A stretch of DNA of 64,000 nucleotides from Euglena gracilis (lineage: Eukaryota; Euglenida; Euglenophyceae; Euglenales), in contig CP154956.1 of NCBI GenBank assembly GCA_039621445.1, positions 81,898,474 through 81,962,473 on the forward strand, written 5' to 3'. The position numbers and the translations under genes are program-made. Position 1 is the first letter of the stretch. The number at the start of each line of letters is the position of its first letter. This document shows positions 1-12,300 of this stretch, one piece after another. A model generated the notes under the pieces. The model was not told where the DNA came from, did not search any database, and worked only from the letters and a program-made list of their open reading frames with translations.

Positions 1-782
1 CACGAGTGCGCTTATGGCGGACTGCCGCCTCTGGCGGGGGGTGAGCTTCTATTTGGACCCTTCCTGCCCGATTTTTGTCGATTTCCTTTAAAAAATCTCA
101 TCAAAATGGGGTGGTGTGCTTGTAGTGGACCGCCGCCTTTGACGGCGGGGGATGCGCTTTTATTTGGACCCTGCGCTTGTGGCGGCCCTGCGCTTCTATT
201 AGGGGGGCGGGTTGACCGACAAAATCCAAAAAAAACATTACTCTCCATCTTATTTTCCAGCCCAAAGGCGGATGAAAAATAATTAAAATTTGTTATTGGG
301 GGGAGGGGGGTCGAAGTTGGAAAAAAGCTGCTGGCCAGCTGGACCCCCAGGGATGGGGTCAAATTCTCTTAAGCCATGCCCTGTCTGGAACCACTTAGGC
401 GGCCGGATTCGCACGTAAAGGTTTTTCTTTGAAATGGGCGCATTTGTGCAATCAACAATTTTTACGAAATTTCTGGGACCCTGTACCCTGACACACAGAA
501 AAAAGTTAATGAACTGTTACAACCCTGTGATGGAGGGGATTAACTCCCGGTGGTTTGGTGCAAATGATGCTTACCGAGTGACGTGAATAGGGCCGAGGGT
601 GAGATTGGTGCTCTCGTACATCAAACAGGTTGGAAGCACGCACCCAGTGTTACGACACTTGGAACTGGTGCTGAAGTGCTGGCTGAACTGGCTCGGATAC
701 TGCAGCCGCCGGTAAGAACATACTGAGCCGCATTACATCACATACTACAGAATACGTCAGCCAGCCATCACTTAACTGATGT

Positions 783-1210
783 GTGTTTATGTGCGCATTT
801 GCGCAAATGAAAAAAATAATGTTTGTGGGCGCATTTGCGCAAATGAAACACAAAACATTGAAGGTAAAAATACCTGTTTGTGGGCGCAAATGCACCCACA
901 AACAAATTAGGTGGTGCGTGCAAATGCGCGCACCAACATCTTGGGGATGGTTTGTGCTATGGGAGGCACCGAACAACACGTTAATGTTAAAACACACTGA
1001 TGAGGACCATGACCCTACGAGGTTTTTGAACGTGATAAGCGTGTTGGTGCGCGCATTTGTGCAAATAAACACAATTACGTGTGTGCGCGCATTTGCGCAA
1101 ATGCGCACACAAACATTTAATCAATAGCTTCAAAATGATGTGTTTGAGCGATCCTTAGCGCACACAAACAAAGTTTGTTTGTGTGCGCAAATGCGCGCAC
1201 CAACACACAT
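783..1210. repeat. Palindromic GCGCATTTGCGC repeat cluster 1
   Basis: The near-palindrome GTGGGCGCATTTGCGCAAATG and variants (GTGCGCGCATTTGTGCAAAT, CAAATGCGCGCACCAACA) recur many times on both strands, with TTTGTGTG-type linkers. Both strands therefore give chance frames rich in the peptide CANA/CTNA. A second cluster lies at about 2150-2640. Confidence 0.7.
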
Positions 1211-2149
1211 CAATTGTGTGATGCCATACGGCTGGCAAACACAATTCCTCACGCCAACCATTGATTTGCACCACAATTGTGTGGTGATAAAATTTGTAGT
1301 GAGAGGTAGTGTGTAATGTTCATTGAACACGGCATCTGACTGGCCAAAATTTGCCTGCTTTACATTTGTACACTTGTACTGTTGTTCTCCGGCCCACACG
1401 GCCGGTTGCTTTGGCCTCATCCTTTTGGCAGCTAAGCGTAATGAATTGATGACATGCAAAGAACTGTGACTGTTGGACACCTTTTCTGCAACAGTGCTGA
1501 CAAGAAATAAAAATTTGGCACCTGAAATACCCGGGATGTGTCGGGCCGGAGTCCGTTTTCTGGTTATTCTCCACCATTTTTCCCTTGAAAAACGTAAAAC
1601 GCACCAGTTTTTGTGCATAATTTGTGGGGGATGAGTCCCACCGCTTTCATGCAACTAATCGAATGGTAAACGTTCAACACTTCCTTGCACCCAAAATAAC
1701 GGGTGTTTGAGGGCTATCTCTCTCCGGCTGTTGGTTGCTATGCACTGGCACCACGTCGTCCCCCCAGTCTCACGCCCCGGTTGCGGGGTATAACGTGGCC
1801 GCTTCGGTGGGTGCTTTTGCACCGGGGAGGTCAATGCCGGCCTGGTGGGTGCTGAAGCATCAGCAGCCGATGTGGCTGCAGCAGCGGAGCCCAGGCCGTG
1901 GGCCAGCGGCAGGGCCTTTGGGACCCTAAAATTGGTGCTGGCGGACGTGTGCCGTTATCAGGTGGCTGCATAACCACCTTCAGGAGATCCTTTATCTCTA
2001 CCTTTCCTGGGACCTCCCACTAGAGTAGAATTGGCCCCCTAACACCTGGTGTTGGAGAAGGTAGTGTGGTCATTTGGGTTGAACACCTTCAGAAGGCATT
2101 AAAGGTGGCTGTTGCGGGGCCCCGTGATGTCGCTTTTTATTTCTCCATT

Positions 2150-2640
2150 GGTGGTTCAAATGCGCAAATAAACACAATTTTGCCCTTCAAGGATTGGGCT
2201 TTAGCGCCCACAAACTGACGCCGTCGATAAACGGCGTGACAAAGAGGCCGTGATGGCGAGGACCAGCGGGCCGTCCAGAAACATATTTTGGTGGGTTTGT
2301 CACAGCGTTTGTCAACGGTGCAAGCTTATGGGCGCAAATGCGGGCACAAAAAATATGTTTATTTGCGCGCGCCAACACAATTTGTGTTTGTGGGTGCAAA
2401 TGCACAAATGAATATAAAGAAGAAGGGTGTAACGGAAGCACAACTGTCAAACACCAGCAGCAGATGTGGTTCATTTGCACATTTGCACACATCGCGTTGT
2501 TTGTGGGTGCAAATGCGCAAATGAACCACTTGTTAAATTCTGGGATTTAACAAGTGATTCATTTGTGCATTTGTGCACACAAACAACGCGATGTGCACAC
2601 CAACACAATTCTGTTGGTGCGCGCATTTGTGCAAATAAAC
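2150..2640. repeat. Palindromic GCGCATTTGCGC repeat cluster 2
   Basis: Same family as 783-1210: repeated GGGCGCAAATGCGGGCAC, GGGTGCAAATGCGCAAATG and GTGCGCGCATTTGTGCAAAT motifs in both orientations, with an inverted pair around CAAATGAACCACTTG and CAAGTGATTCATTTG at about 2518-2560. Confidence 0.65.
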
Positions 2641-3100
2641 ACAATTCTGTCCCTCAAGGATTGGGCTTCTTCCGCTGGGTTCTTTGCCACAATACTGGTT
2701 GTACGGATCCCGGGTGTAAGTTGGGTGGGAGACACCCGTCCCTTTCATTCCCTGTGGACCCTATTTCTTCCCCTCTGCGCTTCCCTTGCCCAACACCCTG
2801 CACTCACCTTCCTTCCCCTGTCGTCCTTCCCGCCGGCTCGGTCACACCACACCCACACCCCTCGGCACTCCCTCCCCGCGCTTTAACAAACTCCCCAAAA
2901 ACACCACACCGACACGCCGCAAGCAACGCAGTCCGGCAAAACACCCAGGACGCACACCGCCGGCAGCTCGGGTACTCGTGGGGGGGGGGCTGGGAACCCT
3001 ACTGCTACTGTACTGCGAAAGGACCCTTAAGCAATAGACTGACCCCATTGTTGTACGGTGCTAATAGTTGGCCCTTAGGGGTTCCAGGTGTAACAGATGT

Positions 3101-3378
3101 TCACCAATGAACAGCATCGGCATTCATATTAGCATCAAAGAGCGATTGGGATTTGCCATATGACGCAGCAAAACCATGCCCAATTTCTGGCGAAAAATTG
3201 CTGGACACAAGGTCTCCCAGCGTAATATCACCCCAAAAGTTGCCGAGCTTTGCGACCCCCCTCGGTTTTTTTTCTGTGGATTTCTGACAGAACGGGCAGG
3301 AAAGGCGCACTGGGGGCACACTCTTCTGCTGTAACGCAGCCTGTAGCTTCTCAAGGTCGTGCTGTTCAACGCCGTTGT
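3101..3378 (-). CDS. LRR gene exon 6 (C-terminus, CPFC motif)
   Basis: Acceptor TTTTCCCAG is followed by two bases that complete the split codon, then NGVEQHDLEKLQAAL, which continues the LRR register as a degenerate fifth repeat. Next come RLSCPFCQKS (one CxxC pair), a Lys-rich stretch and an unrecognised tail ending AVHW and TGA. A single CxxC without a clear second pair is not proof of a zinc site. Length is 278 nt (91 residues plus stop). Confidence 0.75.
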
Positions 3379-6356
3379 CTGGGAAAATAAAAGACGAAAG
3401 AACTGCCCGCCAACCAACGAAGGATCAGTTATGGAAAGCATTGAGCTAATAAACCTTGAGTCTTTTGTAAAGATCTACCACGCCTGACATCAGGCCAGGT
3501 GGGGGAGGGGGTTGGTCCGGAGTCCCCACCCCTTCAGTCAAGGAGATGGTGGGGGTGGTGGAGAGCCAAAAATCATTTGGCCAAAAATCATCATGGCCAA
3601 AGCGGATGATTTTTGGCGGCTTGGAGCGGATGGCAGAAAGATTTTGCCCCCCTCCCCCACAAAAAAAATGCCAATAATCCTAATATTTTATTTTTCTGGC
3701 ACACTGCATCAGAAGAAAACTTTGACCTTTTGCAGGGTCTTCAGTGGGACCTGACCTGCTTTGATGGTTGGAGGAGGTGGTCAAGGACAAAGGGGGGGGG
3801 GTAGGGAGGAAGAGGCACCACCTCCCCCAAATCTCAGACACCGTCCTCATCGAACCCTGGTATCTAACCCCCTCAGAAGATTGACTTGGGGGGCAACCCC
3901 CTTTCAGGCCACATTGCTGAGCACAGGCCCCACACAACTTCCTGGGAGGGATGGGAGTGGCAAATTTTTCCAATTCTGTCTGCCGGAAAAATATATATAT
4001 CATGCAAAATATATGGAGAGGGGTGTACATACAATTGATCCCACAAATCGGTGGGGGAAAACTGGGTGCAATCCGCAAAAAAAATGATTTGGGTGGTTTC
4101 TTGGGGAGGGGGGGGAAGTTGGGCAACGACGGCAAAAAAAGCGGTGTCCAATGTCACGAAAACACACCATTTTTTGAAATGGACTTGGGAAATTTCCGGA
4201 ACTTTTGTCAAAAAAAAGAAAATAATTCAGAAATATTTGAGCAATCTTTGACCATCCTATTTTGACGCCCTGCCGTTTTAACCATTCCTAAAATCCCCTC
4301 ACTCAGCTTCCCTTCTACAATCCCAAAGCTTGTCTTTCCATGAAAAATGCACAATAAAAAAAATGTTTCCGCCTGCTGGGATGTGTAACAGATCCCAGCC
4401 ATGCCTGTGACTGCCAGAAGTCAAATCTGGTCCTGCTACAACCGTGAAGGTATATTCTGGCTCAATGGTAAACACCCAAAATGCCCAGAGCCTTGAGAAG
4501 CTCTCAGCTAAACCCCCCCCCAAATAATACCCTCCGGGGTATTATTTTTTCGCCCGAAGTCCCGGCCCGAGGGGGGGGGGGGGTATTATTTGGGGGGGGG
4601 GGTATTATTTTTCCAAATTTTTCGAAATTTTTCGAAGTCCCGTAAAACCCAAAATAGCACCCAAAACCCCCCTTTGGGGTCATTTTTTGCACTTTCTTGT
4701 GAAATTTACCATTTTTTTGGAGGTCAGATGAGCCAGAAAAATTGATTTTTTATCGTAATTTGTTGTCAGACATTGTGATTTTTATCTACATTTTCAGGTT
4801 AAAATCCGGGCCTTCGGCCCGAAACCGGGGGGGGGGGGGGATTATTTCGGCGGCCAAAGTCGGACCCATGGGGTATTATTTGGGGGGGGGGGTTATCCTA
4901 TAAGGTGTCATAAATCCCCAAAACCATCTTGCAGAGCTTGTTGATTCATCCTCTGCAGATGCAGAGGCGCGTGTGTCCAGAAAATTTAAGGCTCAAAAAT
5001 TGTCTGAGGGTGTGGAATATTACCCCCCCCCCCCCGATGCGCGCACGAATTTTGAGAAATTTTAGCCAATTTGGCCCATCCTTTTCTCAGTTTGTCCCAT
5101 TTTGCCAATATTGGGGTCCGCCCAATTAAATGGGCGCTTCTGAGGGCTTGGCATTTGTTGTTAATAAGTGGGCACCAGGTGGAGATTCGATCCCCTGGGG
5201 AAGTGTGCATTTATTTGGGGGGGGGGGTGCATGCGCAATATAGCTCACTGGTGTATGCATACAGGCGACATTCACGTCGCGAAGGTGAGAGTTCCGCTGT
5301 AGAGCTCTGAGAAGGCATTCCACTCCCTCGGCCCCGATGCGATTTGCTGCAGCAGGAGGGCAGGGGTGAAGTCGGGCTTCAAGCCAGTTAAAAAAATTAT
5401 TACATTATTTGTCAGTTGGACTTGTGAATCACTGAAAACAACAATACAGGAGTACTTACTCTGATACTGTCACCCAACCTCCCATCCCCCTGACCCCGTC
5501 ACCTGTGTATCCTGCTCCAACCTACCTTTGGAGTTTTTTTCTCCCCTTCTGTCAATCATTGTTTGACTTCCCACATTTTCTCAGCACAAAGAGAGTGGAT
5601 TAGAAAATTTTCTCAGGAAGCAGAATTTCTGGCATTTGACAGAGAGGTCATAAGATTTAAACCCCAATAATAGCCACATGGGGCTATTATTCGGACACTT
5701 GGTTAAAATCTCAGAGGGGGGGGGCTCTTATTCAGGAGGCTATTATTTGCATTTTTGCGTCGGAAAATGGGGCCCTGTAGAAACGCCTTCAAAATGCCCA
5801 TTTCCCCCAAAATGACCTATTTTTGACGACCTTCCTGTCAAGATGACTGTGTTTTTTGTGCAAAAAAATGCTTCAGAAAAAATTGGCTGCTTTTATTGTA
5901 TCCTGACAACGGAAAAAAAGTCGCGATGTTCAAGCTCAGAGGATATCTGGACTTTTGTGTAAAATCTCTGGGGGGGGCTACCAGTTGGGGGGGACTGTTA
6001 TTCAGGGCTGTTTATATGATTATCATTGCTTTTCATTATTGTACGCAGTGACTGGACTGAAACATGCCCACAGAATGCAACTTTCAGATTGTGCTACTCA
6101 AAAATTGCATGGTGACTTCAACGATGACAGCCTCTCTCTAACACTTCAATATCAGACAGCCAACTGCAGCACCTGAGTGACACGTCATATGCCTGCCACA
6201 ACACCCACGCCCGCGGGTTCCCGGACCCAAGGTTCACAGCCACACCCGCAAGGCTGAGGCTCGAAAGGCAATGGTTGACCTCCAGGGCCAAAGCCAGACT
6301 CTCTGCCCCAACAGAGGTGATGTTGTTACCTGAAGAAACACAGCAGGATGGGGCTA

Positions 6357-6392
<36 letters not shown>

Positions 6393-9300
6393 TGCAGGTG
6401 AAACTTCTGATACCTCCATGTGGGGGTAGCAAATGCAACGGTACCTTGGGATTAGTGACGGCATAGGGTTAGAGTTAGGACTGGCCGGGCCTCGGTTCGG
6501 CCCAACTCCCAGGGATGGGAAGCCCTAAGGGGGTGGGGGTCGGACCCCCCTCCTACTTCGGAGGGCAAGGGGCCGGAAATTTTTTCGGTTCTGTAAACGG
6601 TCAAAGGGCTGAATACCAGCCCAAAACCGTTGGAAACTCCTGAACCTTATCTTTGAAATTAAATCCAAAAATGCTCATTTTCTGAATTTTTTGATTCATG
6701 GGAAAACACCAAACATTCAAAAATGTGCAATATGCTCAAAAGTGAGGGAAAATGGCAATTTTTGTATTTTTCCGCCGTTTTTGGAAGCTGCCGAGGAGGG
6801 GTGTGGGGGTCCTGGCACCCCCTCCCAAAATCTAGGGGGGGGGACCCCCCCGCATGGGGCACCCGGGGGGGGGGAACCCCTGTTTCAATACCGAAGGGCT
6901 AGCTGGACGCAGCGGGTTCCCCGAAAACAGGCAAAAAAAAAGCCCAAATCCAGCCGGGTTGGCATTTTTCTGCCAAACTTTTGAGGTGAAGACCCAAAAA
7001 CCACCCCAAAATGCCATTCTGGCGATTCAACGCATTTTATTTCCAAATTTTTTTATGGGTTTTGTAGGGCTGGCCCGAACTTTATTTCAGTGTACCCCCG
7101 GGGTGGGGGTCCGAATCCCGGCTGGGAGGCATTGTCTGGAAAAAAGGTGCTGGCTGGATACCCAACCCAAGCTGGAGGACCCTCCAGCTTAAGAAAACCT
7201 TTGCCTGCACCAAAATTCAGAACACACCCTACCTGTTTCAATTCACTCAAAGAAGAAGCGAGGGCCCATCCCGTGTGGAGGGCGATCGTTCAGCAGTCGT
7301 TGTCTTTTATTCCCTCTGTCTTCCTGCCACCTTTGGGAATTATGCGGCCCGGATCAGGGAGAGGATGGCGCAGGGAAGAAATGAGACGGATGGGGAATTG
7401 GGCCGAACCGAGGCTTGGCCAGTCCTACCCTAACCCAACGCCGTCACTAATCCCAGGATACTGTTGCAGATATTTTTGGTGACCCAATGATGTGCACGGC
7501 AGCTACCAACTACACGACCTGCGGGTCGTTTAGTTGTAGTTGGACCAGGGGGGGTCATATGGTGGGACCACTTTCCACAGGGTCCACTTTCCGGATTTTT
7601 CAGTCCGTTTCCCCGGAACCGTGTCGGACCCGGGCGGCTTTTGTCGGATTTGGGGAGGATTGGCGCCTCATTTTAGGAGTATGGTTAGGGTTCGGACTGG
7701 CGTGCTAAACATCGGCTGAATTTAGGAAGCAAGTTAGTTAGTTCCCAGTTAGTTAGTTAGTTCGGGAGTTAGGTCCCCACTTGGGAAATTTTTTGGGAAC
7801 ACATTTAGCCTGAAAACTGCCCAAAACCGGCCGAAATTTGGACCAATTTTGTCCGGAATGCGGTTTAACTTTTCCCTAACTTCCCAAAAATGGGAGCCCT
7901 ACGGCACGCCGGCTGTAACCCTGGCCCTATCCCCATCAATAATCCTGACTTTCCCTGACTTTGAAAATCACACCCGGGTTCACCATACGACCCTTCTCCC
8001 CTGCTCCAACTACTCATCCCCCCTCCCCAGATTTAAGCAACCCCTCCAAAATTCAGCAACCCCCAAATTTAAGCAACCATTGGGGCCGAACCAACCAACA
8101 CGACGATATATGGCAGCCTCGGGCAAATTGTCTGAAACCCAAATTTGAGCAACAAGTTGCTTAAATTTGGGGGGGGGGGGGTTGAGTAGTTGGAGGCTGC
8201 CATATATCGTCGAGTTGGTTGGTTCGGCCCCAATGGTTGCAAAAATTTGGGGGTTGATGAAATTTGGGATTCACTGGATAGGCCGAAGGGTTGTTGAAGT
8301 TTGGACCAAATCGTCAACAAAAAAAATTGCCTTTTTCTAAGGACTTTACAATAATTGTAAATTCGGGTTATTGTGTTATTGACGGCTGCTTGGTTTCGAG
8401 ATTTTCTTTCACCTTCCCTGTATTTTCAGAGGTTGCTTAATTTGGACTGTGTGCTGGTGCTGTTTCCAGGGGTTGCTTAAATTTGTGGGTTGCTTAAATA
8501 TATACATATGTATTATTGATCTTATATGTATAACTACAGGGGGTAAATCCTTCTACAACAAACCTGTTTGCTATGCGATGCTTTTCGCGCTGTGCAACCC
8601 TTTTCATCTCTACATATCAACCACCAAAGGTAACTCCAATAGTTGTGCAGGCTAATTAACGGAACACTGCTGAGGTTTTGCGCATATGTTGGGACCCATT
8701 TGTTTTGACTCCAACCCGGAGGCGGTGGTTTCCATAACAAGCCCCTGGGGCCCCAAAAATGTGTGAAACCACCATCTCCTTGACCCAACAACACTTTCAT
8801 GAAAAGGGCCTGGAAGGGGCCAACCCCCCATCGATATCGCTCCGATCCCTCAGATCAGCCTTTCAGTGGCATACAGTCCAGAATGAGCTCTTGTAAGGTG
8901 GTGTTGGTGTGCAGGGACTCCGCCAGGCACGCTGTGCCACGATCCCCCAGCATGCATCCTGAGGTGCAGGGGAGGTGGTGGAAGTGGAAGGGAAAGCTAC
9001 GCAACCCAACCACTGACTGGCAAGGTCTTAACAAAATCTTATTTTTGTTTTGATTTTTGTGCGGTGTGCAAGTATTGGTATGGTGGCGTTTTGCTAAACG
9101 CAAAAGCCCACCCAAAGAACACCCCACAAAATAAAGGACCCCCCTACTGAGGGTATACTTGGAATTAGTGCAAAAAAGAATTCTGTGGCGGTCGTGGCAC
9201 AAAGAATTTTTTTGCCGCGGTGGTTGCGGCACAAGCAAAATTTATTGCCGCGGTGGTCACGGGAAACAAGGATATAATTTTGCAATGGTCGTCGCGGCGC

Positions 9301-12300
9301 AAGCAATTTTTTGCTGGGGTGGATGATGTGCAGCAATGCAGCACTAAACAATGCTATCGGTGATAACCGTGGGGGAAAAATAGCAATGCTTGCACAAAAG
9401 TTCACTCCCTGCCGCCTAATGCCCTTCTCGGTCATGTTCGAGAAAGCTTTTCACTGTCCCTGTTTGTTTTCTTGCGCAAGAGCCCTTAAATTTTGGAGTG
9501 GTCTCATTTCTTGGGATTTATTCTCAGTCGGCCGTCAGTCAGACTTGTAGTACATGCAGCACTTGACCTAAACCCCCCCACTTATAAACCACCCAGGGTT
9601 TATTGGATCCGGGTTGGATGGTCCGCCGAAGGGGGGGGTTATAGGTGGGGGGGGTTATAAGTGGGGGGGGGGGTTACACACTACTTGTAGCACACTTGTA
9701 GCGACTGGAAAAAAATTCAAATTCTTCTCTGCTTCTTCAGGCCTCCTCCCCCAATTTGATACTTTCCTTCAAAATCACCAACACCCTCTGTAGGCAAGTT
9801 TGACAAATTTTCCATTCCTTTTGGAGTTTTTCAGACACAAAAAAGATCTTGTGAAAACCTCAATATCGACCAACGAAGCGTCAAAGGAAACATTTTCGCG
9901 TTTGCGGAACTGAACGAATTCTGATTCTTTGGTCAGCCAAGAAATCCAAAAAGTAAGACTCTGGGGATTCCAGCAACGAACCCAAAATTAACACCAGGTC
10001 TCAATTTACATGTGTAATATATTCACTCATTTTCATTGTGTAGAGCTATTTATATATTCATATTCAAATAACAATCTGGGATCAGGGGTTTTTTTTGAGA
10101 CCGGGGTTCCCCCCCAACCACCCACCCCCTGGGGATCAGGGGTTTTTTTTAAGACCGGGGGGGTGGGGGTCCCGGGTGACCCACAAAAAATGGCCGGAAA
10201 ATCGCGAAAAGTGCTAAAAATAGCACTTTTTCAAATTTTTCGGCGCCTTCGGCGCCGAAAAGTACATCCTACCCCCCCCCCCTCTGGGGGGGGGCTCGGC
10301 CGGACCCACCCACCCCCCCCCCCCCCCGGGGGGTGCACGACTAAAAAAAAAACCCCTGTCTGGGATAATAATGGAAAGCAATGGTTGCTGGGCTGTGCCA
10401 TAGGCTAAAATGGGTGAAAAGAGAGGAAAAATAAAAAAAACAAAAATATACAACACATGCACAAATAACAAAAAGAAAAAGAAGACCTAAATAAAATGAA
10501 AGAAATAAAAGAGTTTATTAAAAAAGGAAAAAATAACGCAAATTAAAAAAAATAAAATCACAGAAATGAACAAATGATATGAAACAATAGAATAAAATTT
10601 CATAAATAAATAAAAATAGAAATAAAACAAAGCAAAACAAAATAAATGGCTATTTTGCAAGTTTCCAAGGGGCCGGTATGGGGTGACAGAGGGTACCAGG
10701 GGTTTCATTTCAGGTCTTAAGTGATTTCGTTCAAAGAGGCCAAAACAGGCCAGATTTGGGGCCAGGTGCGCAGCTGACCTACCTTGGAAGTCGCTTGCAG
10801 TGATAGAGGGCAGGGGTTACTTTACGTCCTTAGTGGTTTTCTTTGATTCCCCTTCACTTTCAAGGTATTTTGAACAAAATGATGTCTTGACCGCAAAATG
10901 GCTGAAAAACGGCACATGGGGCAATAAAATGGGTGTGGAGTCACAGGAAAAATCAAAGTATTGTCAGGCAGGGTGTTACAAGGGCTTTATTCCAGGTCGC
11001 CGAACATTTCGTTTAAATTCATCTTTAGAATGATCTATTCTTGACCAAAAAAAAAAGTACCCACCCATCCCGACCCCCACCCACATCTCCTGGCCCTCGG
11101 CCGGACCCACCCACCCACCCACATCCCCTCCCTCCCCCCGGGTCACGAAAATTACAAAATTCTCTGATCTGCACCAATCAAAGCACACAAATGCCAAAAG
11201 AAATACGGCAAGAAAAGCGTTGCGAGAAATTATCTGCTAAACGCAACGTGTGCTCTAAACCCAATTCAGAATGATGCCAAGCAGGAAGCAAGCAGCAGAA
11301 TGCAGAGTCCATTGTACCGTGGAGATCCAGGCAGCGCAGCGTCTCGTTCCGTCGAAGGAGGTCGGCAAGGATGCGAGCACCTTCGAGGCCCAGGCAGTTA
11401 CCTGCAGAACAGCAGGTGGACAGGACTCACCCGACAACGACCTGTTTTCATAGGAAGGGCAGCTCAACCAGGCAAAGTGGCATCGGGGGGGGGGGTGCGG
11501 GGCATACAGGCGAGACTGAGCTGTGTGAGACAGCCGTTCTGCTGCACCGCACCGGATATTTTTTCGACTTCGGCATTGCCGATCCGCTGGGCTGCGCGAT
11601 AGGAATGGGAATGGATCACCAACGGACACAACCATGGGGCCAATCAGGGGTGTATGGAGAGCCTTGGAACCAGATCCTCCTCCCAACACAGGGGGGGGGG
11701 GGTCTGGGGAGGAAAAATGAAACCAACTGCGAGTCTTTCTTTCACCCTCAAAACCACCCAAATCAGGGTTTACCACCGGTTCGTGCTAGGAAGCCTGAAA
11801 TCCGGTTTGTGATTGTTCGTGATTGTTCATGATTGTTCGTGATTGTTCGTGCTTCCAAAAAACCGCCCGGGTTTCTGTTTTCCTCGGTGAAATGGGTGAT
11901 TCCTCTTGTACTTTGGCTTCTTGCGCCTCTTTTAATCTAAATATTTAGGCAATGGGGAAAGCAAAATACAAAAAAATATATTTGAAACACACAAAATACC
12001 TCCACGTCACGTTTGGAGGCAGTCGAGTTCGGGTCCCAAAACCCCCCTCCCCCCCTTGTCTGGTTGAGTTCGGAACTCGACAGGGGTCCCGCGGGACCCC
12101 CTCCCCCTGTGCCTGGGCCCCTTTGGGTGCATCAATTCAGCTAATGGACCAGGTGTTTCCACAATCTTCGGTTTGTGAAACAGGTTGTCCTTGTGAGTTG
12201 ACAATGAAATATGTTGCTTTGCATGTGTCCTCTCGGCCCAGTGCACTGAAACATGGCAAACACTGCACCACATTTCCGAGCCTCTCACTTCCGTCACTCC

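Larger units (their letters stand above)
1..3100. other. Repeat-rich region, no recognised gene
   Basis: No exon can be supported here. The stretch contains G/C runs, two clusters of a GCGCATTTGCGC-type palindrome (listed separately) and a GC-richer patch at about 1730-2120. One plus-strand frame of that patch looks weakly protein-like but contains stops. The stop of the LRR gene at 3101 marks the right edge. Confidence 0.5.
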
